DNA of 64,000 nucleotides. Origin: Kwoniella bestiolae CBS 10118. Lineage: Eukaryota > Basidiomycota > Tremellomycetes > Tremellales > Cryptococcaceae. This document shows, one piece after another, positions 11,230 to 24,067 of this stretch (position 1 is its first letter; the number at the start of each line of letters is the position of its first letter). The stretch covers positions 3,038,001 to 3,102,000 of the forward strand of contig NC_089242.1 of NCBI RefSeq assembly GCF_000512585.2, written 5' to 3'. The position numbers and the translations under genes were made by a program. The notes below the pieces were generated by a model that saw nothing but the letters and a program-made list of their open reading frames with translations, did not search any database and was not told where the DNA came from.

Positions 11230-12130
11230 AGGAGGAAGCTATTTGGCATAGGATTCGGGTAATTGAATTCCCGGCTAAATACGAAATACGTCAAGATCGA
11301 CGATGACGAGAAAGGTTCGAATTGGATCTCATCTTGGCTTTATATCTGCTCATCATTACATATTGACATGGTTACTGTTGACTTGACTGATATGGTTGAC
11401 AGTCCCACTCATTGACCACTCTATCCACGAGCCCGAACATATCTTCCTATACGATGGGCCACTGACACCATAGAAGGGAGAGAAAGCGATATCCGATTGC
11501 TTCTTCCACCTCCTCCTTGTGCATTCTGTTCAATCTGGAGACTGCCATGATCCGACCGAATCCTTGCTCTCAGGAGGGGGATTCATCTGCATTCTGAATA
11601 CTGACGACTCGATCAGACGCATACATCTCGAGATGAACGCACTGCTTATCACCAATCACAACTTAATCCACGTCATCAAAACCTATATTCAATTAAGTCG
11701 AAGAGGACCGTGCGTGATGGAAAGTGAATTTGACTTGGCCATACTGGAAGTGAGAGGTATTTAAACTCCCACCTTTCTGTATTTTGTATCTCTTCTTTCT
11801 TCTTCCTCCTCTTTTCCTCACCTCACCAAACTGTTAATTTCATTCGCTTTCATCTGTATAAATAGGATTCGTGTCAAAGTAGATTGTAAATTTACTAGTT
11901 GTAATAGTATATACCTACTGTCTAAATGTAAGTTGATCTCTTCCTCCTCACTCTTCCCCTCTCATATCCATCCCATTCCCCACTGCCCCTCCTACACACA
12001 GCGATGGAAGAAAGGGCTCGCCATCGCAACAAACCCCTCTTCCTTCCTTCCCCCTTTTCTCCCTTCAAACTCTCTTCCTTACAAAGAGCGTCACTGCTGA
12101 CATACCCACACTGTTAGTTGTATCATTACA
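11098..12130. other. Divergent promoter region upstream of Argonaute
   Basis: About 1 kb between divergent genes. It holds a GA microsatellite (11199-11226) and, nearer to Argonaute (11770-12115), long CT-rich tracts that look like a transcription start and a leader with a possible leader intron (GTAAGT at about 11929, acceptor before 12131). The open stretch 11519-11764 (plus) is taken as chance. Confidence 0.45.
11199..11226. repeat. GA dinucleotide microsatellite (14 units)
   Basis: An uninterrupted run of fourteen GA units, about 100 bases upstream of the minus-strand gene that starts at 11097. Purine/pyrimidine tracts of this kind are common in promoters. The length is likely variable between strains. 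Confidence 0.9.
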
Positions 12131-15100
12131 ATGGATCGATATAACGATCTCGACGAGAGGGAATACTTGAGAGGAAGAGGAAGATACAATGACGTAAGCT
12201 TTGAGCTTCCTTCCTTTTCTCGCTCAATCATTTCAAGCAGGTATACTACCGCTCCGTATCATGCTGCCTGTAAAGTCTCAACACCATCAATGCTATACTT
12301 GGGCCCCTTCCATACTTACAAGACCTTCTACTTACTGCAACGAATGTACTAACCATTCCACTGACCACCCAAAATAGGAGGAAGAAGACCGATATGATCG
12401 AGGGAGAAGAACACCCCATCCTCCCTCCCGAGCTCCCCGAGCCGAATACCCAGGCGACGCGGGTAGATCTAACTACGGTTCTTCTCATCAAGACCGACCT
12501 CAACCACCTTCACCTTATCAATCGAATTATGATGACAGAAGAAACCCTTCTCGACACGATGGTCAGGTTCGAGATGCTCCTCCTCCGAGCTACAATCCGC
12601 CTTCTAGGGCTGGTCCCCCTTCGGTCGCCGGCAGCTCGAGAAGACCCACTTCTGCTATGCCCTCTTCCAGAGCAGGAGCGACGGACATTTCCGAATCCCT
12701 CACTAGACTCTCCCTTACGAGTTACTGTGTTCGACCTGGTTACGGCTCAGAAGGAAGGCCTCTGAGTGTCCTTTCTAATTTCTTTCAAGTGCGAGCCATC
12801 GATGGAAGAGCTAAGGTAATCTAGTGAGTTCTTAACCGCTATGAGCCATATCAATGAAGCTGACAGTGCAATACCACATAGCCATTACGATGTTGATATC
12901 GAGCCTGTCAAGCAAAGAGGTGAAAATGCCAAGAAACCCAAAGGTCTCCTCAGAGCCGTCTGGGAACAGTTCTGTCTCGAACAACAAGGCAGCTTCGTCG
13001 ATGGGTTAACAGCCAGTGCATATGATGGAAGAAGAAATGCATTCACCCCCAACAAGCTTCCGATTGCCGATGGTGGGTCATATCTTCAACTTTTCATCTC
13101 CTTGACACAGCGTGCTAATTTTGCAACATCGCAGGCTCCTCCCAAACATTCAGCGTTGCACTTGCACCTGATGGAATCGTTCACCGAATGCGAGAGAGTT
13201 CCTCATCGGATGACGAGAACCGAAGATGGAAAGTTGCTCTCAAACTTGTTGCTGAAGTCGACCTCGAGTTCGTTATGGACTTCTGCCGAGCTGACAAGAA
13301 AGCTCCTTCTAATGAGGAACAATGTTTGACTGGTGAGCTGCTTTGGTCTTAACAGCAAGATCGTCCCAGCTGACTATCATCATACATAGGTCTTATGGCT
13401 ACCAATGTGCTTATGCGTGATGTGCCAAGCAAGACATTTGCTCAAGTCGGTACTACCGGTAATAAGTTTTTCACCATGGCTGGTGCTGTCGCTATTCCTC
13501 AAGGAGCAGTGGTTTGCAAAGGCTTCATGCAGTAAGTTCTTGTGATCGGATTATACATGAAATGTCTGAATCTGTCTGTCTTCCAGATCATTCCGATACT
13601 CCAGTTCCGGTCTTCCCATGCTCAACCTCGATTTGGGATACTCCGCATTTCTATCAGATGGTCCTGCTCTCGAAGTCATCGCTAAGATCCTTGACAAAGG
13701 TAGCTCAAGAGGTAGAGGGGGTAGAGGAGGATTTGGTGGTCCACCCGGACAAACAAGAGACATCAGCCAATTGGATCAAATGGAGATATCCATCGTCAAA
13801 CGAACGATCCGTGGAATGAAGGTAAGTCCTTACGACAGCCTTCTTCGAAATCAGCATACTGACGAAAAAAATATAGTTCACAGTCACCCATAGAGACAGT
13901 CCCCGACTTCATACCGTTCTCTCTGTCACCTTTCAACCGGCAGAACAAATTACTTTCGAAATTCAAGGTCGAGAGGGTGGTCCGGGAAGAAAAATTACTA
14001 TCGTTGATTACTTCAGAGAATTTCACCATGTTCAGGTTACCAAGCCTAGATTGCCGTGCATACAAGTGAGCTTCGCCTTCCAATGTCTCATACATCGCTT
14101 CGCGACTGACATATCTCACTTAGTACGGCAAGAAAGCTTTCATTCCACTTGAATTTGTCAAGTTCGAAAGATGGAACTCTCTTCCTCCCACCAAGCTAAA
14201 CGCTGAACAAACGGCCGAGTGAGTGATCATTTATCGAATTCCATGTCTGGAAGTCTTGCTGAAACGGAACGGCCCATCAATCAGGATGATCAAGATCAGC
14301 GCCATCAAGCCACAAGCTCGAGCAGCACAAGTTGACCATTGGAGAGCGGAACTAGCTTATGAAAATCAAGACAAAATCAAAGCTTGGGGGCTGCAGGTGA
14401 GTACAAACATCCCGTTGACTCGGTCCAAGCGGTAGCTTACCCCATTCCGAAGGTCAACAAGAAGATGGTTCAGCTCAAGGCCCGTATCTTACCACCACCT
14501 CGGGTCCTTTATGGTAATCAGCTGGCAGTACGCCCAAACGATGGTAGCTGGGGTCTTCAAGGGAAACGAGTGAGTCCAGTCCCATCTAGGTATGATGGCG
14601 CAGGCTGACTTGTAATACAGTTCTTCCGAAACGGCAGAAAACCACTGGTAGCATGGTCGGTGATATCCTTCGACCGATGGACCGAGCAAGATGAAATGCA
14701 CCGTTACATCACTTTCCTTTGTCAGGTCCTCCAATCTCATGGGGTCGAGGTAGTCAACACACAGCCTGAATGTATTGGCCCCATCGATCCTCGTGGGAAC
14801 GACGCTGTGGCAAACGCCTTGCAACAAGCTGCAAGGGCGGCATATAGAGCTGGCAAGTGTGCTCCTCAGCTCATCTGCTGCATTCTACCTGGAAGGTGAG
14901 TAACATGACATTGCGCAACAGCAGGGTGCTGTAGCTGATGACATGTTTAGAGATGCGTGGCTGTACGAGAAGATCAAGAAGAGTTCCTTCAATGACCTGA
15001 AAGGTGTGTCATAACTAATCATCACCTTACCAACGTCATACTGACTCGGTTACACCACATGTCCAGGACCTGTTCCAACTCAGTGCATGCAAGCTGCTAA

Positions 15101-16314
15101 AATCAGGGCTCCTCGAGGTATTGCAGCCTATACGGACAATCTAGTGATGAAGATTCAGGTAAGTTGGAGTGGGCGTTTATCCAATCTCCTGATGCTGATG
15201 ATGCGTTCTAGGGCAAAATCGGTGGTCTGCCTCATCAAGTCTCCCTCGATGATCTTCCGGGTATGGTCAAGGGAAAGACCATGTTGTTAGGCGGAGATCT
15301 TGGATTAGTGAGTCCCAGGACAATTTGATTGAGGTCTTCTGTGGGTATGCGCCTGATTGACTTTCTTGTTCTCTTCTAGCCACCTATCAAAGCCGGTAAC
15401 GAATTTGCTCCTACTGTGGCCTGTACCATCGCAACCTTTAATGCCGATTGCGATACCTACTCGGCCCAAATTCGACTTCAAGAAGGACGAGCCGAAATCA
15501 TTTCCGACCTCTCTTCCATGATCGAGGAACACCTCAAGATCTTCTATAAACACAACAAGGAATATCCGGAACGAATCCTCATCTTCCGAGACGGTATTTC
15601 AGAAGGTCAATACGCTGCTGCCCTGGCATACGAGCACAATGCGATTCTTAAAGCATGTGACAGACTTCAAAAGGATTATCGACCTCTTCTTCTCATGTGT
15701 GTCTGTGCCAAGAGACATAATACCCGTTTCTTCGGTAGAAGCGAGGATGTCGACATGACCGGTAATCTTCCCAGTGGTCTGGTCGTTGATCAAAGTGTCA
15801 CCCATCCATACGCTTTCGACTTCTTCCTTCAAGCTCATGCCGGTAGAGTTGGAACTGCCAGACCAACCCACTACATCTGCTTACTCGACGAATTGGCTAT
15901 AACTCCTGATCAACTCCAACAACTGGTTCACTCGTTGTGTCATTCTTTCACCAGATGCACAAAGAGTGTCAGTCTCGTTCCTGTCTGCTATATTGCAGGT
16001 GAGTCAGCTTCCATAGACCCTGTAAAAGTGTAGCTGACTCAATCCAACATAAAATGTAGACCTCGTATGTCAAAAAGCTCGAATCTTCGTCCACGATGCC
16101 GAATCCACCGTCGCTCCCTCCGAATCATCAGCAGGTAGAAGCGATGGTCGAAGTACCAGAAGAACAGGATTCAACATCGATATCATGCAAGTTCAAAAGG
16201 TTCTGGAGAGGAACGATGAGTTGGCTGAAGTGGTATGTTTCAATAATTTCAGCTACATGACATAAAAAGTGCGGTAGCTGATAAATCATTATGATACAGG
16301 CCTGGTGGATGTAA
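12131..16314 (+). CDS. AGO1: Argonaute
   Basis: Effector of RNA interference; binds small RNAs and can cut target RNA. About 15 exons; the first three are 12131-12193, 12378-12825 and from 12882, the last is 16300-16314 (AWWM and stop). The N-terminus is an Arg/Gly and Pro-rich disordered tail. Then come the N domain with YHYDVDIEP, an L1 region with a Gly/Arg-rich insert (RGRGGRGGFGGPPG), PAZ (IVDYFREFHHVQV ... YGKKAFIPLEFVKF), and MID/PIWI. PIWI catalytic residues: Asp in LLGGDLGLPP (15296-15298), Glu in GRAEIISDL (15494-15496), Asp in FRDGISEGQY (15590-15592), and a final Asp in CYIADLVCQKAR. The codon of that Asp is split by an intron (15998/16060-16061). This gives D-E-D-D, where animal slicers have D-E-D-H. 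Slicing should be possible. Its partner Dicer lies at the right edge. Confidence 0.96.
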
Positions 16315-16763
16315 TCTCTCTCGGCGAGATCGTTATGTCGACAGATGTTGTCTTGCTCCTTGATTTGAGGTGTTTTCGATTATTAATTTCATTCATATGC
16401 TTGCGTGTTCCCTATACATCCCTTACCATGCTTTTCGTATGTTTACTTTACCATTTCGTGCTTCTCGCTTACCAATTAAGACTCATTACCCAGTGCTACT
16501 GTCATAATTTGCTGTGTTTATCAATTTCATCATACCATCTCTATTTCGCTCTTTTCCTTTATCAGTCAATATTCGTTGTAATATTGTTTATATGCAGTGA
16601 TATGTGAATAGTCAATGCGAGAAAAGGAATTCATTACAATCCATATTCAATTATCATATCTCTGAAATAATTAATAGCGAAAGAAAAGATATATCATATG
16701 GATTCAAGGCGATTGCATCGTCAATCAGTTCAAACTCTCTTCCCCAGCTCCATCTCAACCTTC
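16315..16763. other. Convergent 3' flanks
   Basis: AT-rich 3' sequence of Argonaute (plus) and the BAR protein gene (minus). The open stretch 16305-16607 begins inside the Argonaute stop region and is very hydrophobic and Leu/Ser-rich. It is regarded as an artefact of T-rich 3'UTR. Confidence 0.5.
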
Positions 16764-18561
16764 TAAGCACCTCTCGAAGTTCGGTATTCACCTTCAGCGG
16801 CAGTAGCAGCTTCTTCAATTTCAGATTGGATACCCTACAACATTGTTCCATCTGCAATCAGCTTTTGTTCCTCTTACAGCCTGTGAAGTGAAACTTAGCT
16901 TACACTGAGGGTTTCAGCCGCGGTGGAATGATAGATCAACTGCGCTTTAACGAGGTTGGAAAGGTTCTGGAGTGGCTCGGGCTGTAATTGGTCACGAGCA
17001 GATATTAGCGGAAATATCGATGGGAATTGTGTAGGGTTGGATTTGCACTAGAACACCGCTCACATTCTCAAGAACAGCTTTCATCAGGCCGATGGCGGTT
17101 TCGGTAGCTTGGACTAATTTATCTTCAGCCTCTTCTACGTGGAGTCTAATGGACATCCAAGCATTATCAGCTACACTTGGTATGGTCTTGGATACTGACG
17201 TAGCGGGGGGATAACTCACCTGGCTTGTTCTTGTTTGGCAGGAGCGGCAGACTTGAGGCTGACGGACAAATAGGGAATCATTAGCATATAATCGACACAA
17301 GAATGGGTAGGAAGAAGACTGCACTATACTTACGCTGCTCTGGCTGAATCCAACTCTAATCTGGCAGTCTTGACGTTGTTTCTAGCCTTGACGGCCAGAC
17401 CGATGGAAGTGGATAGAGTCGCTTGCCAGGGGGTGACGAATCGGTCGGCGATGAGGTTATCTTGGGAGAGACGGGCGTCACCGACCTGAGCGATAATGTA
17501 ATGTCAGACTGTGTTCTGGATTCGTGGTTTGATGGGAGGGGAAGGTACTGAGTGTTATGTATGACAGGTAATGGAAGTTGGAAATCTCAGGTGGGATGGG
17601 TAATTTGTATAGGCGACTTGGTTATGGTTTTTAGAGCATGACGTATAACCTATAAGACCAGCACAATGCAGATATTCCCACTCACCTTCTCCATGGCGGC
17701 ACCGTACACTCCCAAAGCGATACTCAACCTATCCTCTGAGCCGAGCTCGGTGGCACCTGCCTTGGCAGCTCTGGAGATGGCGTGGGGGAGAGTCTTGGGT
17801 TGATGAGGTGTTGGTGCGGAGGGAGAAGGGATGGGGATTGGAAGGTTTGTGTTCTGGGTTGAAGATAGATATCACATCATTTGGTCACGTCAGCCTTGGA
17901 TAAGCGTGAGAAGGGAAACCATTTTTTAGTAACAGCGATCAACTCACCTTCAGGTTCTTGTTGGCAAAGACCGACCAAGCAGAAGCGGCTTGATGTCCCA
18001 CTTCATTAAGTGATTCAGCGACGTCGGAGGGATAGTCGTACTATATTTGGTATTCATATCAGCTTATCTCTATTGGTTTCTCTCCCTAATTCCTACCATT
18101 GTTGGGAACAAACTAGACTGTAAGAGATTGATACAACTTACAGATTCTCTCTCGTGAACTTTGGTAATCTTCAACAACTTTTGGTGGACATCCTTCAAAG
18201 CGTCCACTCGAGCTTCGAGGGCCTTGTACTCTGCTGGTAATCTATATCGTCACATCAATCAACGTTCGCCCCTCCACTGCTGATAAGGTTGATGCGTGAT
18301 ACACTGCATTGGACGATGGGATTCGAAGTAAGAGGGGAAAGACATGACTTACTCGGTGATTCCATCAGGACCAACTTGACCGATTCGTTCTCTAACCATG
18401 TAAAAGATATCAGTTGATTCGTTCATACTATCCCATGTGAAAGCGATAATCGAACCCACCTGGTAGCTTGTACGGTATTTCTGAATGACTTGTTGAATCC
18501 CGATACGTCCACTGCTGGCATGGCAGGGATACTAGCCTGGAAGTTCTTGAACGCTTGCATC
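16764..18561 (-). CDS. GVP36: Gvp36-like BAR-domain protein
   Basis: BAR-domain protein of the yeast Gvp36 kind, which binds curved membranes and acts in vesicle traffic at the Golgi and endosomes. About nine exons on the minus strand encode roughly 310 aa. Start MQAFKNFQASIPAM at 18561, then SGFNKSFRNTVQATRERIGQ, LEARVDALKDVHQKLLKITK, YDYPSDVAESLNEVGHQAA, a Pro/Ser linker (IPIPSPSAPTPHQ), RLSIALGVYGAAMEKVGDAR, LHVEEAEDKLVQATETAIG, and LVKAQLIYHSTAAETLS. The last exon, by splice logic, is GIQSEIEEAATAAEGEYRTS and ends RGA at 16764. Long amphipathic helices with regular heptads match the BAR fold. The downstream boundary rests on splice-site choice and is less certain than the core. Confidence 0.85.
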
Positions 18562-19053
18562 GTGTCTGGAATCTTATGAGTGGATGATGCAGTGTCGATA
18601 TAAAGAGGATTATGATGATGAAGATGAAGAGGTGATGGGTGATGGATGGACGGTGATACTTTACGGGTACTTGCTATATGAGTAGTACGCGTTGATGCTA
18701 CGCTATGCTGTTGTGTTGTATGGTATGTATGGTGACGTTACTATCACTAGAGATAACACGGAGCACCTCATCCACCTAAGAGAGATACATTTGATCCCGT
18801 GTACCAGTCAAGTGTAACAATAATGCCACGTATATATCACATCACACACAATGGGGCCCTTTCTCCTGCTACAACGCGTGTTCGTATACTCGTATCGACA
18901 GCAAAGCGGTTACAGTTAGGCAACATCATCATCATCATCATCGTCGCTCAATACATACCGCGGACCCAGTATATCATCGACCAGCATACATCAACAAACT
19001 CACCCATCCTCATTCGGTAGTCCTATCAATCAGCTACATAGAACAGATACACA
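18562..19053. other. Divergent promoter of GVP36 and PUP1
   Basis: Promoter shared by two divergent genes. It contains a short CAT trinucleotide run (18924-18942) on the proteasome side. I found no clear match to a proteasome control element, and no gene is seen. Confidence 0.45.
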
Positions 19054-20741
19054 ATGGTCTCCAAAGCTGTCGAAACACCCAACGCAGGATTTGATTTCTC
19101 CAACTACGCAAGGAACGAATTCTTTGGTCAGAGATTACAAGGTATACCGAAGGGTAGGTCGAACATACTAGTGTATTACCGTTGATAGAGCTAACTGTGA
19201 CCATCTGTCCTCACTGCTCCTGCTTTCAACCTCACTTGTAACGATCTGTAAATAATCGTTATGATCCAACCTGATAGCCACTTCGACCGGTACCACCATC
19301 GTAGGAGTTATTTTCGGAGGAGGTGATTCAGGTGAAGAGCCTGGTGTATGCTTGGGAGCAGATACCAGAGCTACGGGAGGGCCTATCGTGGCTGATAAGA
19401 ACTGTGAGAAGGTGAGTGGGGTATCATCGTACTCGGAAACCCATTGTAGCATGCGGACGGATTGCACCCTTAGTACCGCTCCGTCGTCCTCCTTCGATTG
19501 ATTCTATATATATATATATGGCTTCATATACTGACAGACTCGGATGGTAGATCCACTACCTCACCCCTCAGATAAGGTGTTGCGGTGCCGGTACAGCAGC
19601 CGATACAGAGTAAGCTGGCCTTGGATGGACAAATCGTGATTGACTGAATAGCTGACATCAGTCCAATAGATTCGTTACCAATCTTATCTCCTCAAACCTC
19701 GAAGTGAGTCGTCAGCTGCGTCTTGAGCTTAATTGCGAACGTTCAGCTGATATGATTACGATGGTAGCTACATGCCCTCTCCCAAGGTAGACCAGCGAGA
19801 GTAGTGACAGCTATGACAATGCTTAAGCAGTACTTGTTCAGGTGAGTGTTCGGCCACTTAAGCACATCACTCAAAGTCACACAGAGCTCTCTGATCCAGG
19901 CTGATATATTGCATATTCTCTCTTAGATACCAAGGACATGTCGGTGCCCACTTAGTTCTCGGAGGCGTAGACGTCACAGGTCCTCAACTATTCACAGTAC
20001 ACGCCCACGGTTCAACCGACAAATTACCATATGTCACGATGGGTTCAGGTAGTTTGGCAGCTATGGCGGTATTCGAGTCCTCCTTCAAGGAGAACATGAA
20101 AGTGAGCTAGATAATGACAGTAAGGTCGACAGCGTAGCTAATCTTTAAATATAATAGCGAGAAGAAGCTATCGCATTGGTATCGAGAGCGATCCGATCAG
20201 GTATCTTCAATGATTTGGGCTCAGGTTCGAACGTTGACGTAGCTGTGATTACGAAGAATGGGACGGAGAATCTGAGGAATTATGAGATGCCTGTGAGTAG
20301 ACTTGGTCAAGTTGCTTTTGTGTTACTGCCTGAAGAACGAAATTGTGCTCTTCACACATTATATTCACAATCTCATTTGAACCCCTTCTCTTTGTTTCTC
20401 TTTCTTCTTTGATCATCTTTCCCACAACGGTAGTGATGACACTCTTCCTCGCCGTCTTCGTCACTTTCTTGATTTCGATAAGCTCCTCATCTTGTCAATA
20501 CATTTCTTGCTAACATCTATCACTACTACTACTACAGAACGAACGAGGTCTCAAATCCCGAAACTACAAATTCCGAAGAGGAACCACAGCCTGGACCAAA
20601 GAATCCATCCGATCTCTCATCGTATCTGAAGAAATCAAATCCACCTCTGGAGCAGGAAAGGACCAAGGTGGCGTGGAAGTCGTACCTGTACCTACTGGTG
20701 CTGGAGCGGGTGGTGAGGAAGGTATGGAGATTGACAGTTGA
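19054..20741 (+). CDS. PUP1: 20S proteasome subunit beta-2
   Basis: Catalytic beta-2 (trypsin-like) subunit of the 20S proteasome. Eight or so short exons. Residues 1-36 form a propeptide ([19 protein letters not shown]); cleavage before the Thr in [10 protein letters not shown] frees the catalytic N-terminal Thr. Asp in LGADTRAT and Lys in [12 protein letters not shown] complete the active site. A small insert ([10 protein letters not shown]) sits between the first two strands. Later blocks: [75 protein letters not shown] and the C-terminal arm [16 protein letters not shown]. It ends with a Gly/Glu tail and a stop at 20739-20741. A TA repeat lies within one intron. Confidence 0.96.
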
Positions 20742-21973
20742 TCTCTGAGTATATATATGACTTGAGTTGATCAGATAGATGTATAAACTGTATAAAGATT
20801 GATATACCTGCGCTCGTCGCCCATATTTGATATGGGTGTAGAGCGTACTGTGCATGGGTTTATGCGTTACCAGGGACTATGATGCTCTCCCTCTAGAAAT
20901 GCCACGAAGAACGGATTCTGATCTATCTTACGGTCCTTCGGAGTTACGTAATTCATCACTATTCACCAAATTTCTGACAATCCAACTGTTTGCACTTGTA
21001 CATCTGGCATTTTGATTTTACATCTCTTTCATTCCTTCATCTTTCATCTTTCCCATCGTATAGTCAGTCATTCTTGTTTCGAGTCGTGCATGAGATTGTT
21101 GTCATTGTGAGTACCATCTTCCACTGCATTGCTTCACCTCGATTTGATGCGATTCGACCCTACATCACACCTTCTCATAATCCCCTTCCCTCACCCTCTT
21201 CAATGATGACTACGTTGGCACCAGTCTTACCGTTCATATGGGGACAGCTTTATAACAGGCGCTTTCTACATTATACGCTCGTAGACGCCTTCTGATACTT
21301 TTCTTCTCTCTCTTTTCTCCTGTGCTTTACTTGTGGTTGGATGGATCAAAGAGGGGATGGAAGCTGACATCGTGTCTCGATTGTCCAGATTACACGTTGT
21401 ATACATCGAGTTGCCAGGGGACAGTTTAGTGTAATATCGTTGAGGTAGATATCATGTATGAGTATGCACCATCTTTCTCAACTTGCAGCATGTCATTAAA
21501 CCATATCAGCATCGCCTTGTTCACTTCCTCCGTAGCACCTCTCACAGCACGCACCTCAGCTAAGAAACACCCTCTTATCATTCCTACTCCCACCTTCCAT
21601 TCTCTCTGTCAAACATCGTAGTACTTACTTACCATTACATTCTCCCTCATTCCACATCCATGCCACCATTTCGACTCGATTTCTATCGGTGCGAGTCGGG
21701 ACTATACCTGTGAAGATGACTCACTCCTCGTTCTGACACTATCAAAGGACACCGTACCAAGAAGACTTTCTTCCCTTCTGCGCTATGCCTTCTTCTCCGG
21801 TCTTATCTCGAGACATATCGAACGTGCATACACCTCCGAACACCTGCATGATAATCATATATAACGTACTAACCCCCCGAGAAGTAACAATACTTACGCA
21901 GGTATCAACTCATCGCCATAATTCCAGCACAACATCCATAAGTTACTAGCCATACTGACCCACGTAAACTACG
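20742..21973. other. Intergenic, upstream of the deaminase gene
   Basis: About 1.2 kb. The plus-strand open stretch 20990-21295 is Ser/Phe/Pro-rich and shows no family resemblance. The part after 21480 is C/T-rich, with possible leader introns, and is probably the 5' leader and promoter of the deaminase gene. Confidence 0.4.
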
Positions 21974-23708
21974 ATGTTCCTCTCCACGCAGTAAGTCGCA
22001 CCTACCTACCCTTCAGTCCTTCCGTCCAACCCACTTGTACTTGTTCCATACTCATCCAAAGATCTTTTTGTTATCCTACTAACCTGATATCCCAGCCCAA
22101 CCCAGGAAGAAGCCTCCTCCCACGTCGCCTCGCAAATAATCGCCCGAATCAACACCTTCCGACCCACCCAAAATCGCAAATTCATCCTATGCCTCCCAAC
22201 GGGAGGTACACCGTTCTTGGTCTACCGCGAATTGGCGAGACGGTGCGAAGAGGGTGAAGTCAGTTTCGAGGTGAGCAGGTTGTCTTTTTCTGTTGAGATC
22301 AATATCTTGATTGATGTTCATTCCTCGTGTTATGACACTGTAGCACGTCATCACGATCAATCTAGATGAATATGTTGGACTGGGCTCGGAGCATCCGCAA
22401 AGCTATTGTCATTTTATGGAAGAGAACTGTAAGCGCATTTTTGTTCTTTTACTAATACGTTATACTGATACTAGGGATCATTCCAATACCAACTAGTCTT
22501 CTCAAAAGGTAAGTTACAATCCCCCAACATCATATTTACACGACCATTCCCATCCCCTTCACCGTACCATACCATACTAACCCCATCTCCAGTGGACATT
22601 CCACCCAACCAATCCCACCTCCTGCCAGGCCACCCCATCCCTCCCAATACGACCCCTGAGCACTCCTGCGCATCGTACGAGAGTCTGATCACCTCGCTGG
22701 GAGGGATTCACCTGTTATTCATGGGTATAGGCGAGAACGGGCATATAGGGTTCAACGAGCCTGGGTCGAGCTTCGGCGGTAGGACTAGGGTGATCAAACT
22801 CGATGAGGGGACGAGGGGTGTAAATGTGAGTATTGGACTTCTCCCATTACTGTATTGGATGGGTCACCTTGACTTTACAAAACTTGAAGCATATAATGAT
22901 ACGATGTTGAGAGATAACGGGCTAATCGACAATGACCATGCATCAGGCTAGATTCTTCGACGATCCCAGTGAGATACCGACCCACGCACTCACAATGGGC
23001 ATAGGAACAATCCGAGAAGCAAGGGAGATGATTGTCCTGGCTTTGGGCAAGAAGAAGGCTGAAGCTGTGAGGAGGGCTGTGGAAGATGGCGTTAATCATC
23101 TGGTGAGTAGGGTATACCATGAGGTATGACTGATCTTACCTTTGATATGTAAAGTGCCCGGCGTCAGCTCTGCAATTACACGAGAATGTAAGGTTCGTGA
23201 CAGATAACGAAGCGAGTCAAAGTAAGTGCGGCCCAGTGGTAGACTGAGCTAGTCAAAGTGACTTGATGACTTGTGATATTCAGATCTGAGAGAGACCACC
23301 AAGACTTATCTAATGGCTCAAGTACCTGCCGAGCCCTCTCCTCCAAGCCAAGATGAAAGACATGGACCAAATGTTACCCTTGTTAAGCGCCCCAACCGAC
23401 CAAACGCACTAAGAGGATCATCCTTCAATCTCAGTCTCTCACCACTCTCACCGAGGGAAGAATCCCATCAACATACTTGGTCTAGACCTCCTTCTCCTGT
23501 GAGCGCGAGGAACAAGGCAAATGACGAGATCATCGCTGTACAAGGTACAAATGGAGACCAGAAGACCGCCCTCGATACATCTAAACACGATGAGGACAAC
23601 GAGCCAGAACCACCTACCAAAACGTTACTTTCGCAGGGCAAGATCAAGATCAACGAGAAATTGAATGTGAAGAACGATAAAGGCGATGAAGATTGTCAAG
23701 TGATGTGA
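21974..23708 (+). CDS. nagB: Glucosamine-6-phosphate deaminase with C-terminal extension
   Basis: Converts glucosamine-6-phosphate to fructose-6-phosphate and ammonia, the step after the deacetylase at 7130. Eight exons fit phase exactly: 21974-21990, 22096-22270, 22344-22428, 22497-22508, 22593-22825, 22947-23102, 23155-23221, 23284-23708, giving 389 aa, against about 270 in bacteria. The fourth exon is only 12 nt (it yields FFSK) and is needed to join HFMEEN to [13 protein letters not shown]. Motifs: [47 protein letters not shown] (catalytic His/Asn region), [22 protein letters not shown]. After about residue 265 comes a Ser/Pro/Glu-rich disordered tail of roughly 125 residues. The start in a 17-nt first exon is chosen because its phase matches the next acceptor. 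Confidence 0.93.
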
Positions 23709-24067
23709 ACCTTATCATGGAGAAACTCAACGTACTGTACACTATTCTAATCATGACTTGTACGAATACCCTGCTTGCTTTTTCATGCTTCCGCTTCTGC
23801 TTTCATCTTCAGTGTGATATATGCATGGTTCGATATGATACAATGCATTGACCAGGTCTGACTCGAATGAAGGAGAATTCTGTGCGTATGCCACTACACC
23901 TCTCAAAGTGACAATATGGTATATAACTTATATGTATATGTATAATATCAAGAAAAGGCACTAAACTGACAAGATCCCACCCCGGTATATACAATGGTAT
24001 CTATCATTGATCAATTCACAAAGTAACTCTCACCCCTCTTCTTCTTATTCACTCCTATGAACCAACG
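23709..24067. other. Convergent 3' flanks
   Basis: Spacer between the deaminase (plus) and the Cep57-type gene (minus). It is AT-rich and no gene is seen. Confidence 0.45.

Noticed and set aside
16305..16607. Hydrophobic open stretch after Argonaute
   Set aside because: Starts inside the last Argonaute codons in another frame and reads T-rich 3'UTR; apparent membrane spans are a composition effect.
20990..21295. Plus-strand open stretch between PUP1 and the deaminase gene
   Set aside because: Phe/Ser/Pro-rich translation of T/C-rich leader sequence without any family pattern.
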